11,674 bases of DNA from Bacillota bacterium (GCA_023391955.1 JAEWAA010000073.1:1-11674), one strand, 5' to 3'; positions 1 to 7,715 are shown, numbered from the stretch's first letter. The notes: a model not told the origin generated them from the letters alone. Program-made: numbers and translations.

Positions 1-22
1 GGATACCTATATCCTCTAATAT

Positions 23-721
23 ATGGGCACAACCCATCCCCTGCCGGAGCCGCTTCCCGGGGAGGAGCTGAGTCTGGAGGACCCCCGGGTCATAGTGGCC
101 AGAGCCAACAAACGGGTTGGCATCGCCGTGTCCAAAAGTGTGTTCGGGCCTTGGGAGCGGATGGATGCGCCCATTCTCCCGGTTCGTCCCGGGCGCTTCG
201 ACAGCTTCCTCACCTCCAATCCGGCGCCTTGTGTCCGGGAGGACGGCTCCGTGCTCTTGATCTACAAAGCCAGGCGTTACGAGGGGGTGGCCCATGGGAA
301 GATGACCATCGGCGTCGCTTGTGCAGACCATTATAGGGGTCCGTACCGGGTGCTCTCTGAAGAACCCGTGTTTCCGCCGGAATTTCACATCGAAGATCCG
401 TTTATCCGGTTTACCGGCCAGGGTTACGAGCTCATCGCCAAGGATATGGAGGGCAACCTCTGCGGCGAAAAACACGGCGGGATTCACGCCGTGTCCCCGG
501 ACGGACTGCGGTGGCGGCTGTCCGCATCGCCCAAGTCCTATTCCCGCACCATCCGCTGGGATGACGGCACGGTGCAGACCATGGGCAGTCTGGAGCGCCC
601 CTTCATTCTGTTCCAGGACGGGCGTCCCACCCACCTGTTCGCAGCGGTTGCCGACGGGCCGGGCGGCTTCCGCCAGGCCACCCGAACCTGGAACCAGGTG
701 ATTCCCATCGGGGAAGAATAG
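23..721 (+). CDS. GH43-like five-bladed beta-propeller glycosidase, 3' part; probably broken by an upstream in-frame stop
   Basis: The 232 readable residues look like the C-terminal two thirds or more of a glycoside hydrolase of the beta-propeller group (families 43/32/68/117/130). Recognisable pieces, numbered from the ATG at 23, are YMGTTHP-like residues at the start, DPRVIVARA (about 20-28), a GIAVS..FGPW strand (about 33-45), SNPAPC (about 65-70), HIEDPFIRF (about 122-130), AKDMEGN.CGEKH.GIHAVS.DG (about 139-161), and TMGSLERPF.LF.DGRPTHLFAA.ADG (about 186-213). The acidic residues in DPR, ED and ER are the likely catalytic set, by analogy only. No ribosome binding site precedes the ATG. 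The same frame stays open to the left edge except for a TAA at 17-19, and DTYIL-stop-YMGTTH reads like a YYLYYMG-type strand in which a Tyr codon became TAA. The gene is therefore either a nonsense-mutated pseudogene or carries a sequence error near the window edge. The exact family and substrate cannot be told from here. Confidence 0.75.
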   Translation: MGTTHPLPEPLPGEELSLEDPRVIVARANKRVGIAVSKSVFGPWERMDAPILPVRPGRFDSFLTSNPAPCVREDGSVLLIYKARRYEGVAHGKMTIGVACADHYRGPYRVLSEEPVFPPEFHIEDPFIRFTGQGYELIAKDMEGNLCGEKHGGIHAVSPDGLRWRLSASPKSYSRTIRWDDGTVQTMGSLERPFILFQDGRPTHLFAAVADGPGGFRQATRTWNQVIPIGEE

Positions 722-745
722 CCCCATTCCCTGCAGCAAAGGCTA

Positions 746-761
746 ATCATAAAAAAACACA
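746..761. repeat. 16-base repeat ATCATAAAAAAACACA, copy 1
   Basis: This exact 16-mer occurs again at 5627-5642. Copy 1 lies 25 bases after the stop codon of the glycosidase remnant and runs into the 5' arm of the following terminator. Both copies sit between transcription units and both are followed within a few bases by GCCCC. The role is unknown. It could be a shared regulatory site, or a terminator-associated A-tract that ends transcription from the other strand. Confidence 0.45.
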
Positions 762-829
762 AGCCGCCCCCTGTTTTCCCCATGTAACCGGCTGCAGGGC
801 CGGCTTATGATGGAGATGGGCGGCTTTTA
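761..829 (+). terminator. Nested hairpin terminator after the glycosidase remnant
   Basis: AAGCCGCCC at 761-769 pairs perfectly with GGGCGGCTT at 818-826, and the 3' arm runs into a short T stretch. The long loop holds a second hairpin, CCGGC (788-792) with GCCGG (799-803). The A-tract just upstream (751-757) would also let the structure end transcription on the opposite strand. The loop is longer than in a classic intrinsic terminator, so termination is likely but not certain. Confidence 0.55.
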
Positions 830-835
830 TGGCAA

Positions 836-864
836 TTGCCCATTGCGCCTGTACCATGTACACT
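836..864 (+). promoter_or_regulatory. Candidate promoter for the regulator-kinase-fucosidase operon
   Basis: TTGCCC at 836-841 and TACACT at 859-864 match the sigma-A consensus hexamers at four of six positions each, with an ideal 17-base spacer. The -35 overlaps a 10-base palindrome GGCAATTGCC (831-840), which could be an operator. The site lies right after the terminator and about 50 bases before the regulator start, where a promoter is needed. The match is modest and nothing else confirms it. Confidence 0.35.
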
Positions 865-896
865 CGAGATAAGCGCGAGACAACAGGAGTGGAACG

Positions 897-904
897 AAAG
901 GTGG
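897..904 (+). promoter_or_regulatory. Ribosome binding site deciding the regulator start at 917
   Basis: AAAGGTGG lies 12 bases before the ATG at 917. A longer reading from a TTG at 836 would add 27 residues that do not belong to a receiver domain, and it has no Shine-Dalgarno sequence, so 917 is preferred. Confidence 0.5.
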
Positions 905-916
905 CGGCTGTGGCGT

Positions 917-1933
917 ATGAGACTGCTGGTTGTAGATGATGAGCCAGTTATCCGGAACGGATTGAGGAAGATGGCGCTGGATTACCCCCGTCGGCTGGAG
1001 TCGGCGGACACGGCCGCTAACGGGCTGGAGGCTCTGACGATGATTGAGGAGTCCGAGCCGGATATTCTTCTGACGGATATCCGCATGCCCCGTATGGACG
1101 GGCTGGAGCTGTGCAGACAGGTCCATGAGCGTTACCCCCATATTATGAAAATCGTCGTTTCGGGCTACAGCGATTTTGACTATGCCCAGAAATGTATGGA
1201 ATACGGAGTGAAGCACTATCTCCTGAAACCGGTTACGCCTCCCGATCTCCATGAGGTGCTGGACAAGCTGATCCACTCGGGCGCCCCCGGTTTTATTCCG
1301 GCCTCCCGTTATCTGGGCTGGATCGGGCGGCTGGAGGAGGCGGTTTGGTCCCTGCAGGAGGAGGAGATCGGCAGGCTGGCGGAGGAGTGGCGGGAGCACG
1401 GCGCCGGGCTGTCCGTCCAGCAGCTGAAGGAGTTATTGGAGGATGTGCTGGCCCAACTGGAGCGGAACTTCCAGGAGAAGAGCCGGCCGGTGCCCTCCGG
1501 ATTGGCCGCACCTTTGGGCGGACATTCCCGGCAGGAGCTGTTTAGTGAGCTGGAGGACCGTCTGAAGGCCTGTATGGCCGGACTGCTGGCCCAGCGGCGG
1601 GGCAATTTCAAGGATCCCATGGAGGAGGCCAAGGCGTATATTGACAGCCATCTCTCCCTGGAGATCTCCCTGAAGGAGGTAGCGGATATGGTAGGGATCA
1701 CCCCCACCTATTTCAGCGCCCTCTTCAAAAAAATTACTAACGAAACCTTCATCAGCTACCGCATCCACCGGCGGATGGAAAAGGCCAGGGGGCTTCTTGC
1801 GGTGCCCCATATGCGGACCGTGGATATCGCCGCGGAGGTGGGGTATGACGATTACCCCCATTTCACCAAAACCTTCAAAAAAATATACGGCCAATCCCCC
1901 TCCGAATACCGGGCCTCCTTGGGGATCAAATGA
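917..1933 (+). CDS. AraC-family response regulator (YesN type)
   Basis: This is a 338-residue cytoplasmic transcription regulator of a two-component system. Residues 1 to about 120 form a receiver domain. The acidic pair is D7/D8, the likely phosphorylated aspartate is D54 in LLTDIRMPRMDG, the switch serine is in VVSGYSDF (S82), and the conserved lysine is K104 in YLLKPV. A linker of about 110 residues, partly helical, follows. The C-terminal 100 residues hold two AraC-type helix-turn-helix units: SLKEVADMVGITPTYFSALFK and TVDIAAEVGYDDYPHFTKTFKK, ending GQSPSEYR. The start at 917 gives MRLLVVDDEP, the normal beginning of a receiver. Its stop overlaps the kinase start in ATGA (1930-1933), so the two are translationally coupled and are almost certainly partners. 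Relatives usually switch on nearby sugar uptake and glycosidase genes, so the permeases at 5735-7579 and the fucosidase are likely targets. That part is inference. Confidence 0.93.
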   Translation: MRLLVVDDEPVIRNGLRKMALDYPRRLESADTAANGLEALTMIEESEPDILLTDIRMPRMDGLELCRQVHERYPHIMKIVVSGYSDFDYAQKCMEYGVKHYLLKPVTPPDLHEVLDKLIHSGAPGFIPASRYLGWIGRLEEAVWSLQEEEIGRLAEEWREHGAGLSVQQLKELLEDVLAQLERNFQEKSRPVPSGLAAPLGGHSRQELFSELEDRLKACMAGLLAQRRGNFKDPMEEAKAYIDSHLSLEISLKEVADMVGITPTYFSALFKKITNETFISYRIHRRMEKARGLLAVPHMRTVDIAAEVGYDDYPHFTKTFKKIYGQSPSEYRASLGIK

Positions 1934-3783
1934 GAAATTTAAGCCTGTACCAAAAGCTGTTTCTGTCGTACCTGGTGGTGATTCTGCTGTCTCTGGGCGG
2001 TGTGGGCATCTTCACGTACCGGGTCTCCTCCGGACAGCTGTCCCAGCTGGTGGAAGGCCAGTTGTCCCAGATTGTGGGCAATGCGGTGCATCACACGGAT
2101 TTATATATCCGCTCCTATGAGCGGTCCATGGTGTCTTTTTTGAACAGCAATGACGTGAAGCGCTTCATCGATCTGCCTGCCGGGGAGAACGGCTATCCCT
2201 TCTATGAGCTGCGCAAGAATATCCGGGAGCTCAGCATTGAGCCCGCTTTTGTCCGCAATCCGGAAATCTCCGCCATAACGCTCATCGGCTTCAGCGGCAA
2301 CGCTTTGTATTTTTTTAACGGGATTAACGGGGAGTCCTTCAAGGGTGAGCAGGTGGCCAGGCAGCTGGAATTCTATAAAAATGCTACGGATCAGGGCGGC
2401 AGTCTGAACGTGCTCAACCACAGTATTCTGCCGGACCAGCAAAACCAGATGATCACCCTGGTCCGCCGGATCAGAGGCCTGGCCTCCTCCGAGCCCCAGG
2501 GCATCCTGGCCATTGAGCTGCGGGCCGCCGAGCTCTCCAGTCTATGGAAGGGCATTGACCTTGGGCAAAACGGCTACTTCTTCATTACGGACGACAGCGG
2601 CAGCTATGTGTATCATCCCGATGCGGCGCTTATCGGCCGGAGCCTGCCGGACCCGGTGCGGGAGCAGGTGCTGGAGGCGGGGGACAAGGTATTTGTGTCG
2701 GGAAAAGGAAAGGACGCCCGGATGTATATGAGCCGGCACTCCGCTTACGGCAATTGGCGGCTGGTGGTCTCCACGTCCCTGAAGGAGGCCCGCAGCCCCG
2801 TTGACGCCATCCGGACTACAGCCATGCTGGTAGGCTGCTTCACGCTGATTCTGGCCTTGTGGCTGGCCTACAGCTATACCAAAGCCATTACCGGCCCCAT
2901 CCGGATGCTGAAGAAGGCGATGCAGCAGACGGAAAAGGGCAACTGGGCCACCATTCCCCTGCCGGATTACCGGGATGAAATTGTAGAGCTGATGAGCCGC
3001 TACAACCTGATGGTTAACCGGCTGTCGGAGCTGGTCCGGGAGGTCTATGAAGCGGAGCTGCGCGACCAGGAAAGCCGCATGGAGCGGCAGAAGGCGGAGC
3101 TGCAATCCCTGCAGCTGCAGATCAATCCGCACTTTTTGTATAACACGCTGGAGACGATTGTCTGTTATGCCGCCATCCGCAATTCCAAGGAAATCTTCGA
3201 GATCGTCAAGGCCATGTCCTATATGCTGCGGTATTCCGTCCAGGTGAATGTGGAGGAAATTACGGTAGCCAATGAGCTGAAGCATGTGCTGCATTATCTG
3301 GTGGTGCTCCAGCACCGGATCGGCCGGGAGTTCGAGGCGGATGTGGCGATTCATCCGGATTACCTCCTGCGGAGTATGGTCCGGCTGACCATGCAGCCGC
3401 TGGTGGAGAATGCCTTCCACCATGCTTTCCCCGACGGGGTGGAGGATTACCATACCATCCGGATTGATGCGGGAGAGGACAACGGCATATTCTGGGTCAG
3501 TGTGGAGGATAACGGTGTGGGCATCGATGAGGAGAAGCTCCGGGAGCTCCGGGAGCAGTTGGGGGCCAACCGGCTGGCGGACCGGGACGATGCGGGCAAG
3601 GAGGGCGTCGGCGGCATCGGCATTCTGAATGTGCACCGGCGGATCCAGATGGTCTTCGGTGAGGCATACGGCCTGCGGATTGAAAGCGAGCTGGACAAAG
3701 GAACGAAAATGATAATGATCATGCCAACCGCGGGCATGCCCCAAAACGGGGGGAAAGACGGGAGGAAGGATCTTGAAGCATAA
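1930..3783 (+). CDS. Membrane sensor histidine kinase (YesM type)
   Basis: This 617-residue protein is the kinase partner of the preceding regulator. Order of parts: a short cytoplasmic N-terminus, TM1 (about 11-30), an extracellular sensor region of about 265 residues with the size and layout of a dCache-like domain, TM2 (about 297-316), a HAMP linker (about 317-370), and a coiled segment rich in Glu/Gln/Arg. A His_kinase (PF06580-type) domain follows with phospho-acceptor H401 in QINPHFLYNTLE. The ATPase domain has the N box around N494 (QPLVENAFHHAF), a G1 box DNGVGID from D527, and a GGIGILN G2 box near 562-568. The start shares ATGA with the regulator stop, and the stop overlaps the fucosidase start by 11 bases, so three genes are tightly coupled. 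The signal is probably an extracellular sugar or a sugar-loaded binding protein, but the sequence does not show which. All expected catalytic motifs are present. Confidence 0.93.
   Translation: MRNLSLYQKLFLSYLVVILLSLGGVGIFTYRVSSGQLSQLVEGQLSQIVGNAVHHTDLYIRSYERSMVSFLNSNDVKRFIDLPAGENGYPFYELRKNIRELSIEPAFVRNPEISAITLIGFSGNALYFFNGINGESFKGEQVARQLEFYKNATDQGGSLNVLNHSILPDQQNQMITLVRRIRGLASSEPQGILAIELRAAELSSLWKGIDLGQNGYFFITDDSGSYVYHPDAALIGRSLPDPVREQVLEAGDKVFVSGKGKDARMYMSRHSAYGNWRLVVSTSLKEARSPVDAIRTTAMLVGCFTLILALWLAYSYTKAITGPIRMLKKAMQQTEKGNWATIPLPDYRDEIVELMSRYNLMVNRLSELVREVYEAELRDQESRMERQKAELQSLQLQINPHFLYNTLETIVCYAAIRNSKEIFEIVKAMSYMLRYSVQVNVEEITVANELKHVLHYLVVLQHRIGREFEADVAIHPDYLLRSMVRLTMQPLVENAFHHAFPDGVEDYHTIRIDAGEDNGIFWVSVEDNGVGIDEEKLRELREQLGANRLADRDDAGKEGVGGIGILNVHRRIQMVFGEAYGLRIESELDKGTKMIMIMPTAGMPQNGGKDGRKDLEA
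3761..3770 (+). promoter_or_regulatory. Strong ribosome binding site inside the kinase gene, for a TTG start
   Basis: GGAGGAAGGA lies inside the last kinase codons, with GGAGG ending 7 bases before the TTG at 3773. This favours TTG over the in-frame ATG at 3794, although that ATG has its own weaker AGAGGA (3784-3789) four bases upstream. Confidence 0.6.
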
Positions 3784-5581
3784 AGAGGATTTGATGGACA
3801 ATGAAGGGCATCCGGAGGCCGTCGGAGGAACGGCGGTTTCCGGAGCTGAGCATGACGCCAGAATGGCCTGGTGGCGGGAGGCGCGGGTAGGTTTGTTTAT
3901 CCATTGGGGCCTCTATTCCATTCCGGGAGGCATATGGAAGGGGGAGGAGATCAAAGCCACCTACGCCGAGCATCTGATGCTGCGGGCCCGTATTCCGGTT
4001 GGGGAGTACGGGAAGCTGGCGGAGGAGCTGACGGCGGAGCGGTTTGACGCGGGAGAATGGGCCGCCTTGGCCAAACGGGCCGGGCTGAAGTACCTGATTT
4101 TCACCGCCAAGCATCATGAGGGCTTCTCCATGTACGACACGGCGCTGTCCGATTACAACATTACCCGGCGCACCCCCTTCGGAAGAGATCCGCTGGCGGA
4201 GCTGGCCTCTGCCTGCCGGGAGGAGGATGTGAAGCTGTGTGTGTACTACTCCCATGCCATGGACTGGTATCATCCGGATTCCCAGGGGAATACCTGGGAT
4301 TATCCAGGGAATATCGGGGCCTATGATGAGGTGGAGGACTGGATCGGGGACGAGGACAAGCGCAGCCGGTATGAGCACTATCTGCAATCCTTTGCGCTGC
4401 CTCAGGTTAAGGAGCTACTGGAAAAATATGGTGAAATCGGCCTGATGTGGTTTGACTGCGGCCACAAGCTGACGGAGGAACAGGGAGCAGCCTTCGTGCG
4501 GCAGGTCCGGGAGGTCCAGCCGGATTGTCTGGTGAACCGCAGAGTGTGGCGGGAGCCCTTCGGCGATTACGGCAATACCTCGGATAACCAGCCCCATGTC
4601 CGTGTGCCCCGGAAGGATTGGGAGTCCATCAATACGCTGAATGATTCCTGGGGCTACAAGGTGATGGATACCAATTGGAAAACGGCTGGCGAGGTGCTCC
4701 GGCAAATGGCGGATGTGCTGAGCCAAAACGGCAATTTTGTGATTAATGTGGGACCGATGGGCAACGGCGCTTTCGATCCCATGTCCATCAAGCTCTTGGA
4801 GGAAATCGGCGGATGGATGGAGCAAAACGGCGAGGCGGTGTACGGAACCGAGGCAAGTCCCATCGGCAAACCTGCTTGGGGGCGCTGCACCCGGAAGGGC
4901 AGCCGGCTGTATCTGTATATCTTTGACTGGCCAGAGGACGGCAGGCTCATTGTGCCCGGGCTCCGCAACCGGATTCTCCGTGCTTATGATTTGTCCGATT
5001 CCAGGCAGGAGGAGCTGGCGGTAACCCGCCTGGGTCCGGATGATATCTCCATCCTGCTGCCATCCCGTCGAGCGAAACCCCTGCTGCCGGTGGTGGCGGT
5101 GGAGCTGGACGGCGAGCCGGATGCCAACCCGGTGCGTCTGCTCCAGCCCGGCTCACGTCCGGCGGTGTTCGGCGCCTTCGATGCGGAGATTGCCGGGCCG
5201 TTTCTCCGTTATGATACGGGGAAGAGGGATCATGACAATCTGATTAACTGGCGGCATCCGGAGGATGAAGCCGGATGGGTTTTCCGCACGCTGGAGGCGG
5301 GAGCCTATACGGTGTCCGTGGTGTACAGCGCGGACACGGCGTTTGCCGGCGGGAGTTTTGCCTTGTCCATTGAGGAGCGGGGCTCCGGCAGGCAGCTTGC
5401 CGTCTTGACGGGCGTCCCAGTGCGGCCAACAGGGGGCTGGGACCGGTTTGAGGCCCTTCTGTTGGGGCAGGTGACGCTTCCCGCCGGCGGCGAGTTTTTG
5501 ATGCGGCTGCGTGCTGTGGAGGCAGAGGTGGAGCAGCCTGTTGTATGTGTGAAGCAGATGGTTTTGGAGCGGCGGGAGTAG
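3773..5581 (+). CDS. Alpha-L-fucosidase, glycoside hydrolase family 29, with extra C-terminal beta domain
   Basis: The 602-residue protein is a retaining exo-enzyme that should remove terminal alpha-L-fucose from oligosaccharides. Numbered from the TTG start, the catalytic barrel shows WWREARVGLFIHWGLYS (about 33-49), AKHHEGFSMYD (about 112-122), YYSHAMDWYHPD (about 158-169) and IGLMWFDCGH, whose D228 is the likely nucleophile. The general acid/base is poorly conserved in this family and is not assigned. A beta-sandwich follows the barrel, and from about residue 470 there is a further beta-rich domain that may bind carbohydrate. No signal peptide is visible, so the enzyme is probably cytoplasmic and acts on imported oligosaccharides. 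It overlaps the kinase gene by 11 bases, so it is made with its sensor system. The alternative ATG at 3794 would shorten it by 7 residues without touching the domain. Confidence 0.93.
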   Translation: MKHKEDLMDNEGHPEAVGGTAVSGAEHDARMAWWREARVGLFIHWGLYSIPGGIWKGEEIKATYAEHLMLRARIPVGEYGKLAEELTAERFDAGEWAALAKRAGLKYLIFTAKHHEGFSMYDTALSDYNITRRTPFGRDPLAELASACREEDVKLCVYYSHAMDWYHPDSQGNTWDYPGNIGAYDEVEDWIGDEDKRSRYEHYLQSFALPQVKELLEKYGEIGLMWFDCGHKLTEEQGAAFVRQVREVQPDCLVNRRVWREPFGDYGNTSDNQPHVRVPRKDWESINTLNDSWGYKVMDTNWKTAGEVLRQMADVLSQNGNFVINVGPMGNGAFDPMSIKLLEEIGGWMEQNGEAVYGTEASPIGKPAWGRCTRKGSRLYLYIFDWPEDGRLIVPGLRNRILRAYDLSDSRQEELAVTRLGPDDISILLPSRRAKPLLPVVAVELDGEPDANPVRLLQPGSRPAVFGAFDAEIAGPFLRYDTGKRDHDNLINWRHPEDEAGWVFRTLEAGAYTVSVVYSADTAFAGGSFALSIEERGSGRQLAVLTGVPVRPTGGWDRFEALLLGQVTLPAGGEFLMRLRAVEAEVEQPVVCVKQMVLERRE

Positions 5582-5596
5582 GTTGCCGCTTCTCGG

Positions 5597-5624
5597 AAGG
5601 CAGCGCAGAGGCGCTGCCTTTTTT
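5597..5624 (+). terminator. Rho-independent terminator of the regulator-kinase-fucosidase operon
   Basis: AAGGCAGCGC (5597-5606) pairs perfectly with GCGCTGCCTT (5611-5620) around an AGAG loop, followed by a run of T. It lies 15 bases after the fucosidase stop and separates that operon from the permease genes. Confidence 0.92.
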
Positions 5625-5626
5625 GC

Positions 5627-5642
5627 ATCATAAAAAAACACA
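5627..5642. repeat. 16-base repeat ATCATAAAAAAACACA, copy 2
   Basis: This is identical to 746-761. Here it lies just after the operon terminator and 93 bases before the preferred permease start, a position where a regulator site or upstream A-tract promoter element could sit. No clear -35/-10 pair was found between it and the permease gene. Confidence 0.45.
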
Positions 5643-5721
5643 TCTGCCCCGGAAGGAATCACATGGATGCCCATGGCTTCCGGCTTTATGATGAAGAGGA
5701 CAATCATTATGAGATTTTGAG

Positions 5722-5726
5722 AGGAG
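5722..5726 (+). promoter_or_regulatory. Ribosome binding site deciding the first permease start at 5735
   Basis: AGGAG sits 8 bases before the ATG at 5735. An earlier in-frame ATG at 5663 has only AAGGA (5653-5657) five bases upstream and would add 24 mostly charged residues, so 5735 is preferred. Confidence 0.6.
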
Positions 5727-5734
5727 AGAAAGGC

Positions 5735-6691
5735 ATGGCTTCCAAAACAGAGACAGCCGGACAGCCGGTATACCGGTTTGCCAGTTCACGCGCCAAGTGG
5801 GGGTTCATCAAAAAGCATATGGCGTTGTATCTGATATCCATTCCGGGTTTGGTGTACTTTCTGATTTTCAAGTACATCCCCATGGGCGGCTCCATGATCG
5901 CCTTCCAGAACTACAATATTTTTAAGGGGATCGCCAACAGTCCCTGGGTGGGCCTGGAGCATTTCCAGCGGATGTTCGCGTATCCGGAGTTTATGAATAT
6001 TTTGAAAAACACGCTGCTGCTGGGTTTTTATGATCTGGTGATTGCGTTTCCCGTTCCCATCGTGCTGGCGCTTCTGCTGTCTGAGATCCGGTCTACCGGC
6101 TTCAAGCGGGTTGTGCAGACGGTGGTGTATATGCCCCACTTCCTGTCCTGGGTTATTGTAGGCGGCATTCTCATTGGGCTGCTGTCACCGTCCACCGGTA
6201 TTGTGAACCACATTCTGGGATTGTTTAATATCGAGCCGATTTATTTCCTGGGGGAAAACAGCTACATCCGCACCATTCTCATCAGCTCGGGCATCTGGAA
6301 GGACAGCGGCTGGGGGACGATTATTTATCTGGCTGCCATTGCGGGGATTAACCCGGACCTGTACGAAGCTGCGGAGATTGACGGCGCAGGGCGCTTCCGG
6401 CAGGTGATGTCCATAACGATTCCCGCTATCATCCCGACGATTGTGATTCTGTTCCTGTTGCATATCGGGCGGTTTATGGATTTTGGCTTCGAGCGTGTGT
6501 TTGTATTCCTGAATCCGCTGAACAGCCAAAACGGTGAAATTCTGGACACCTATGTGTACCGGGCAGGTTTGATTGACCGCCAGTACAGCTATACCACGGC
6601 TATCGGGCTGTTCAAGTCCCTTGTCGGTCTTCTGCTGATCGGAACCGGCAACGCCTTGAGCAAACGCGCCACCGGGGAAAGCCTGTACTAA
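5735..6691 (+). CDS. ABC sugar transporter permease, LplB-like (CUT1 family)
   Basis: This 318-residue inner membrane protein is one half of the channel of a carbohydrate ABC importer. It shows about six hydrophobic segments. The first starts near residue 29 (LYLISIPGLVYFLIFKYIPMGG), and others include the YDLVIAFPVPIVLALLL, FLSWVIVGGILIGLL, IPAIIPTIVILFLL and SLVGLLLIGTG stretches. The cytoplasmic EAA loop, which docks the ATPase, is clear: EAAEIDGAG at 211-219. Length and N-terminal layout match LplB-type permeases, common in Paenibacillus beside YesM/YesN pairs. The second permease follows after 18 bases, so the two are co-transcribed. A solute-binding protein gene would normally be next to them but is absent from this window. 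The substrate is probably an oligosaccharide, judged from the neighbouring fucosidase. An alternative start at 5663 is possible but less well supported. Confidence 0.92.
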   Translation: MASKTETAGQPVYRFASSRAKWGFIKKHMALYLISIPGLVYFLIFKYIPMGGSMIAFQNYNIFKGIANSPWVGLEHFQRMFAYPEFMNILKNTLLLGFYDLVIAFPVPIVLALLLSEIRSTGFKRVVQTVVYMPHFLSWVIVGGILIGLLSPSTGIVNHILGLFNIEPIYFLGENSYIRTILISSGIWKDSGWGTIIYLAAIAGINPDLYEAAEIDGAGRFRQVMSITIPAIIPTIVILFLLHIGRFMDFGFERVFVFLNPLNSQNGEILDTYVYRAGLIDRQYSYTTAIGLFKSLVGLLLIGTGNALSKRATGESLY

Positions 6692-6709
6692 GAGAGGAGA
6701 GGGAACAAC

Positions 6710-7579
6710 ATGATTACGACCAAAGGCCAACGTATTTTCCAAATTTGCAATGCGGTATTTCTGACCATCATCGGCTTGACTATGGTGCTGCCGATTCTCC
6801 ACGTAATCGCCCAATCCTTCAGCGATGCGGCGGCCATCAACAGCGGCAGCGTCGGCATCTGGCCCAGCGGCTTCACCTGGGAAAACTATCATATGGTCCT
6901 GAAGGATAAAACCATGTGGGTGTCCTTCCGCAACAGTGTGGTAATCACTCTGTTCGGCACCCTGATCAATCTGGCGGCAACGGCGAGCCTGGCGTACCCC
7001 TTGTCCCGGCCGGAGTATCTGTACCGCAAGCCTGCACTGGTGCTGGTGCTGTTGACGATGATTTTCCATGCACCGCTGATTCCCAATTATCTTCTGCTGA
7101 AAAATCTCCATATGCTGAACACGCTGTGGGTGCTAATGATTCCCGGAGCAATCAGCGCCTATAACCTGTTCGTGATGCGCTCCTTCTTCGTGAATCTGCC
7201 CGGCGAGCTGCTGGATTCCGCCCGGATTGACGGCTGTGGGGAAACCCGGATGATCTGGAGCATTGTGCTGCCTCTGTCCAAGCCGGTTATGGCCACCATG
7301 GGCATCATGTATGCGGTGGGCAACTGGAATATGTATTCCCAAGCCATCTACTACATCAACAAACGCTCCCTGATTCCGCTTCAGGTGCGGCTGCGGGAAA
7401 TTGTGATCACGGATAATATGGGCTCGGCGGATATTACCTCGGAGCTGCTTCAATCCATTTCGCCGGAGGGGCTCAAAATGGCGGTTATCGTCATTGCGAC
7501 GCTTCCCATTATGCTGGTGTACCCGTTCCTGCAGAAGCATTTCATCAAGGGGATGATGGTGGGTTCGATTAAATCCTGA
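6710..7579 (+). CDS. ABC sugar transporter permease, YtcP/MalG-like (CUT1 family)
   Basis: This 289-residue protein is the second membrane half of the importer. It has an N-terminal membrane segment (about 10-33, FQICNAVFLTIIGLTMVLPILHVIAQS), a periplasm-type loop typical of this group (SGSVGIWPSGFTWENY), and further hydrophobic segments. The EAA-type loop has Asp in place of the usual Glu: DSARIDGCG at 169-177. The C-terminus (PFLQKHFIKGMMVGSIKS) is the standard ending of YtcP/AraQ-like permeases. Its ATG is preceded by AGGAGAGGG (6695-6703), close to the stop of the first permease. No ATPase gene is present. Such importers commonly use a shared MsmX-type ATPase encoded elsewhere, so that is the likely partner by inference. 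No clear terminator follows; the palindrome array begins instead. Confidence 0.93.
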   Translation: MITTKGQRIFQICNAVFLTIIGLTMVLPILHVIAQSFSDAAAINSGSVGIWPSGFTWENYHMVLKDKTMWVSFRNSVVITLFGTLINLAATASLAYPLSRPEYLYRKPALVLVLLTMIFHAPLIPNYLLLKNLHMLNTLWVLMIPGAISAYNLFVMRSFFVNLPGELLDSARIDGCGETRMIWSIVLPLSKPVMATMGIMYAVGNWNMYSQAIYYINKRSLIPLQVRLREIVITDNMGSADITSELLQSISPEGLKMAVIVIATLPIMLVYPFLQKHFIKGMMVGSIKS

Positions 7580-7663
7580 TGGATGGTACAACCGATAGCG
7601 GGACCTGTTAACCGGCCCTGCCGATGCTGGGGTGCCATAGCATCTCCTGCCTGTGGCATGAGG

Positions 7664-7689
7664 ATAGCGGAAGGGAGCTTTCCCTTATT
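7664..7689. repeat. Palindrome unit 1 (pair A, left)
   Basis: The left arm is ATAGCGGAA. The right arm is the variant TTCCCTTATT (7680-7689), which no longer matches it. A hairpin is still possible because AAGGGA (7671-7676) pairs with TCCCTT (7681-7686). Confidence 0.65.
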
Positions 7690-7715
7690 CGGCGGGCAGG
7701 CAGGAAAAAGCTGTG

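Noticed and set aside
836..916. Longer start (TTG at 836) for the response regulator
   Set aside because: It adds 27 residues unlike a receiver domain and overlaps the candidate promoter; the ATG at 917 gives a standard receiver beginning and has a ribosome binding site.
2542..3801. 419-codon open frame on the - strand opposite the kinase
   Set aside because: It mirrors a well-supported kinase gene; the long open frame comes from GC-rich codon use and its translation, rich in His, Gln and Pro, shows no domain.
5663..5734. 24-residue N-terminal extension of the first permease, or a small leader peptide
   Set aside because: The ATG at 5663 has only a weak ribosome binding site, the segment stays in frame with the permease with no stop, and the ATG at 5735 has a better AGGAG.
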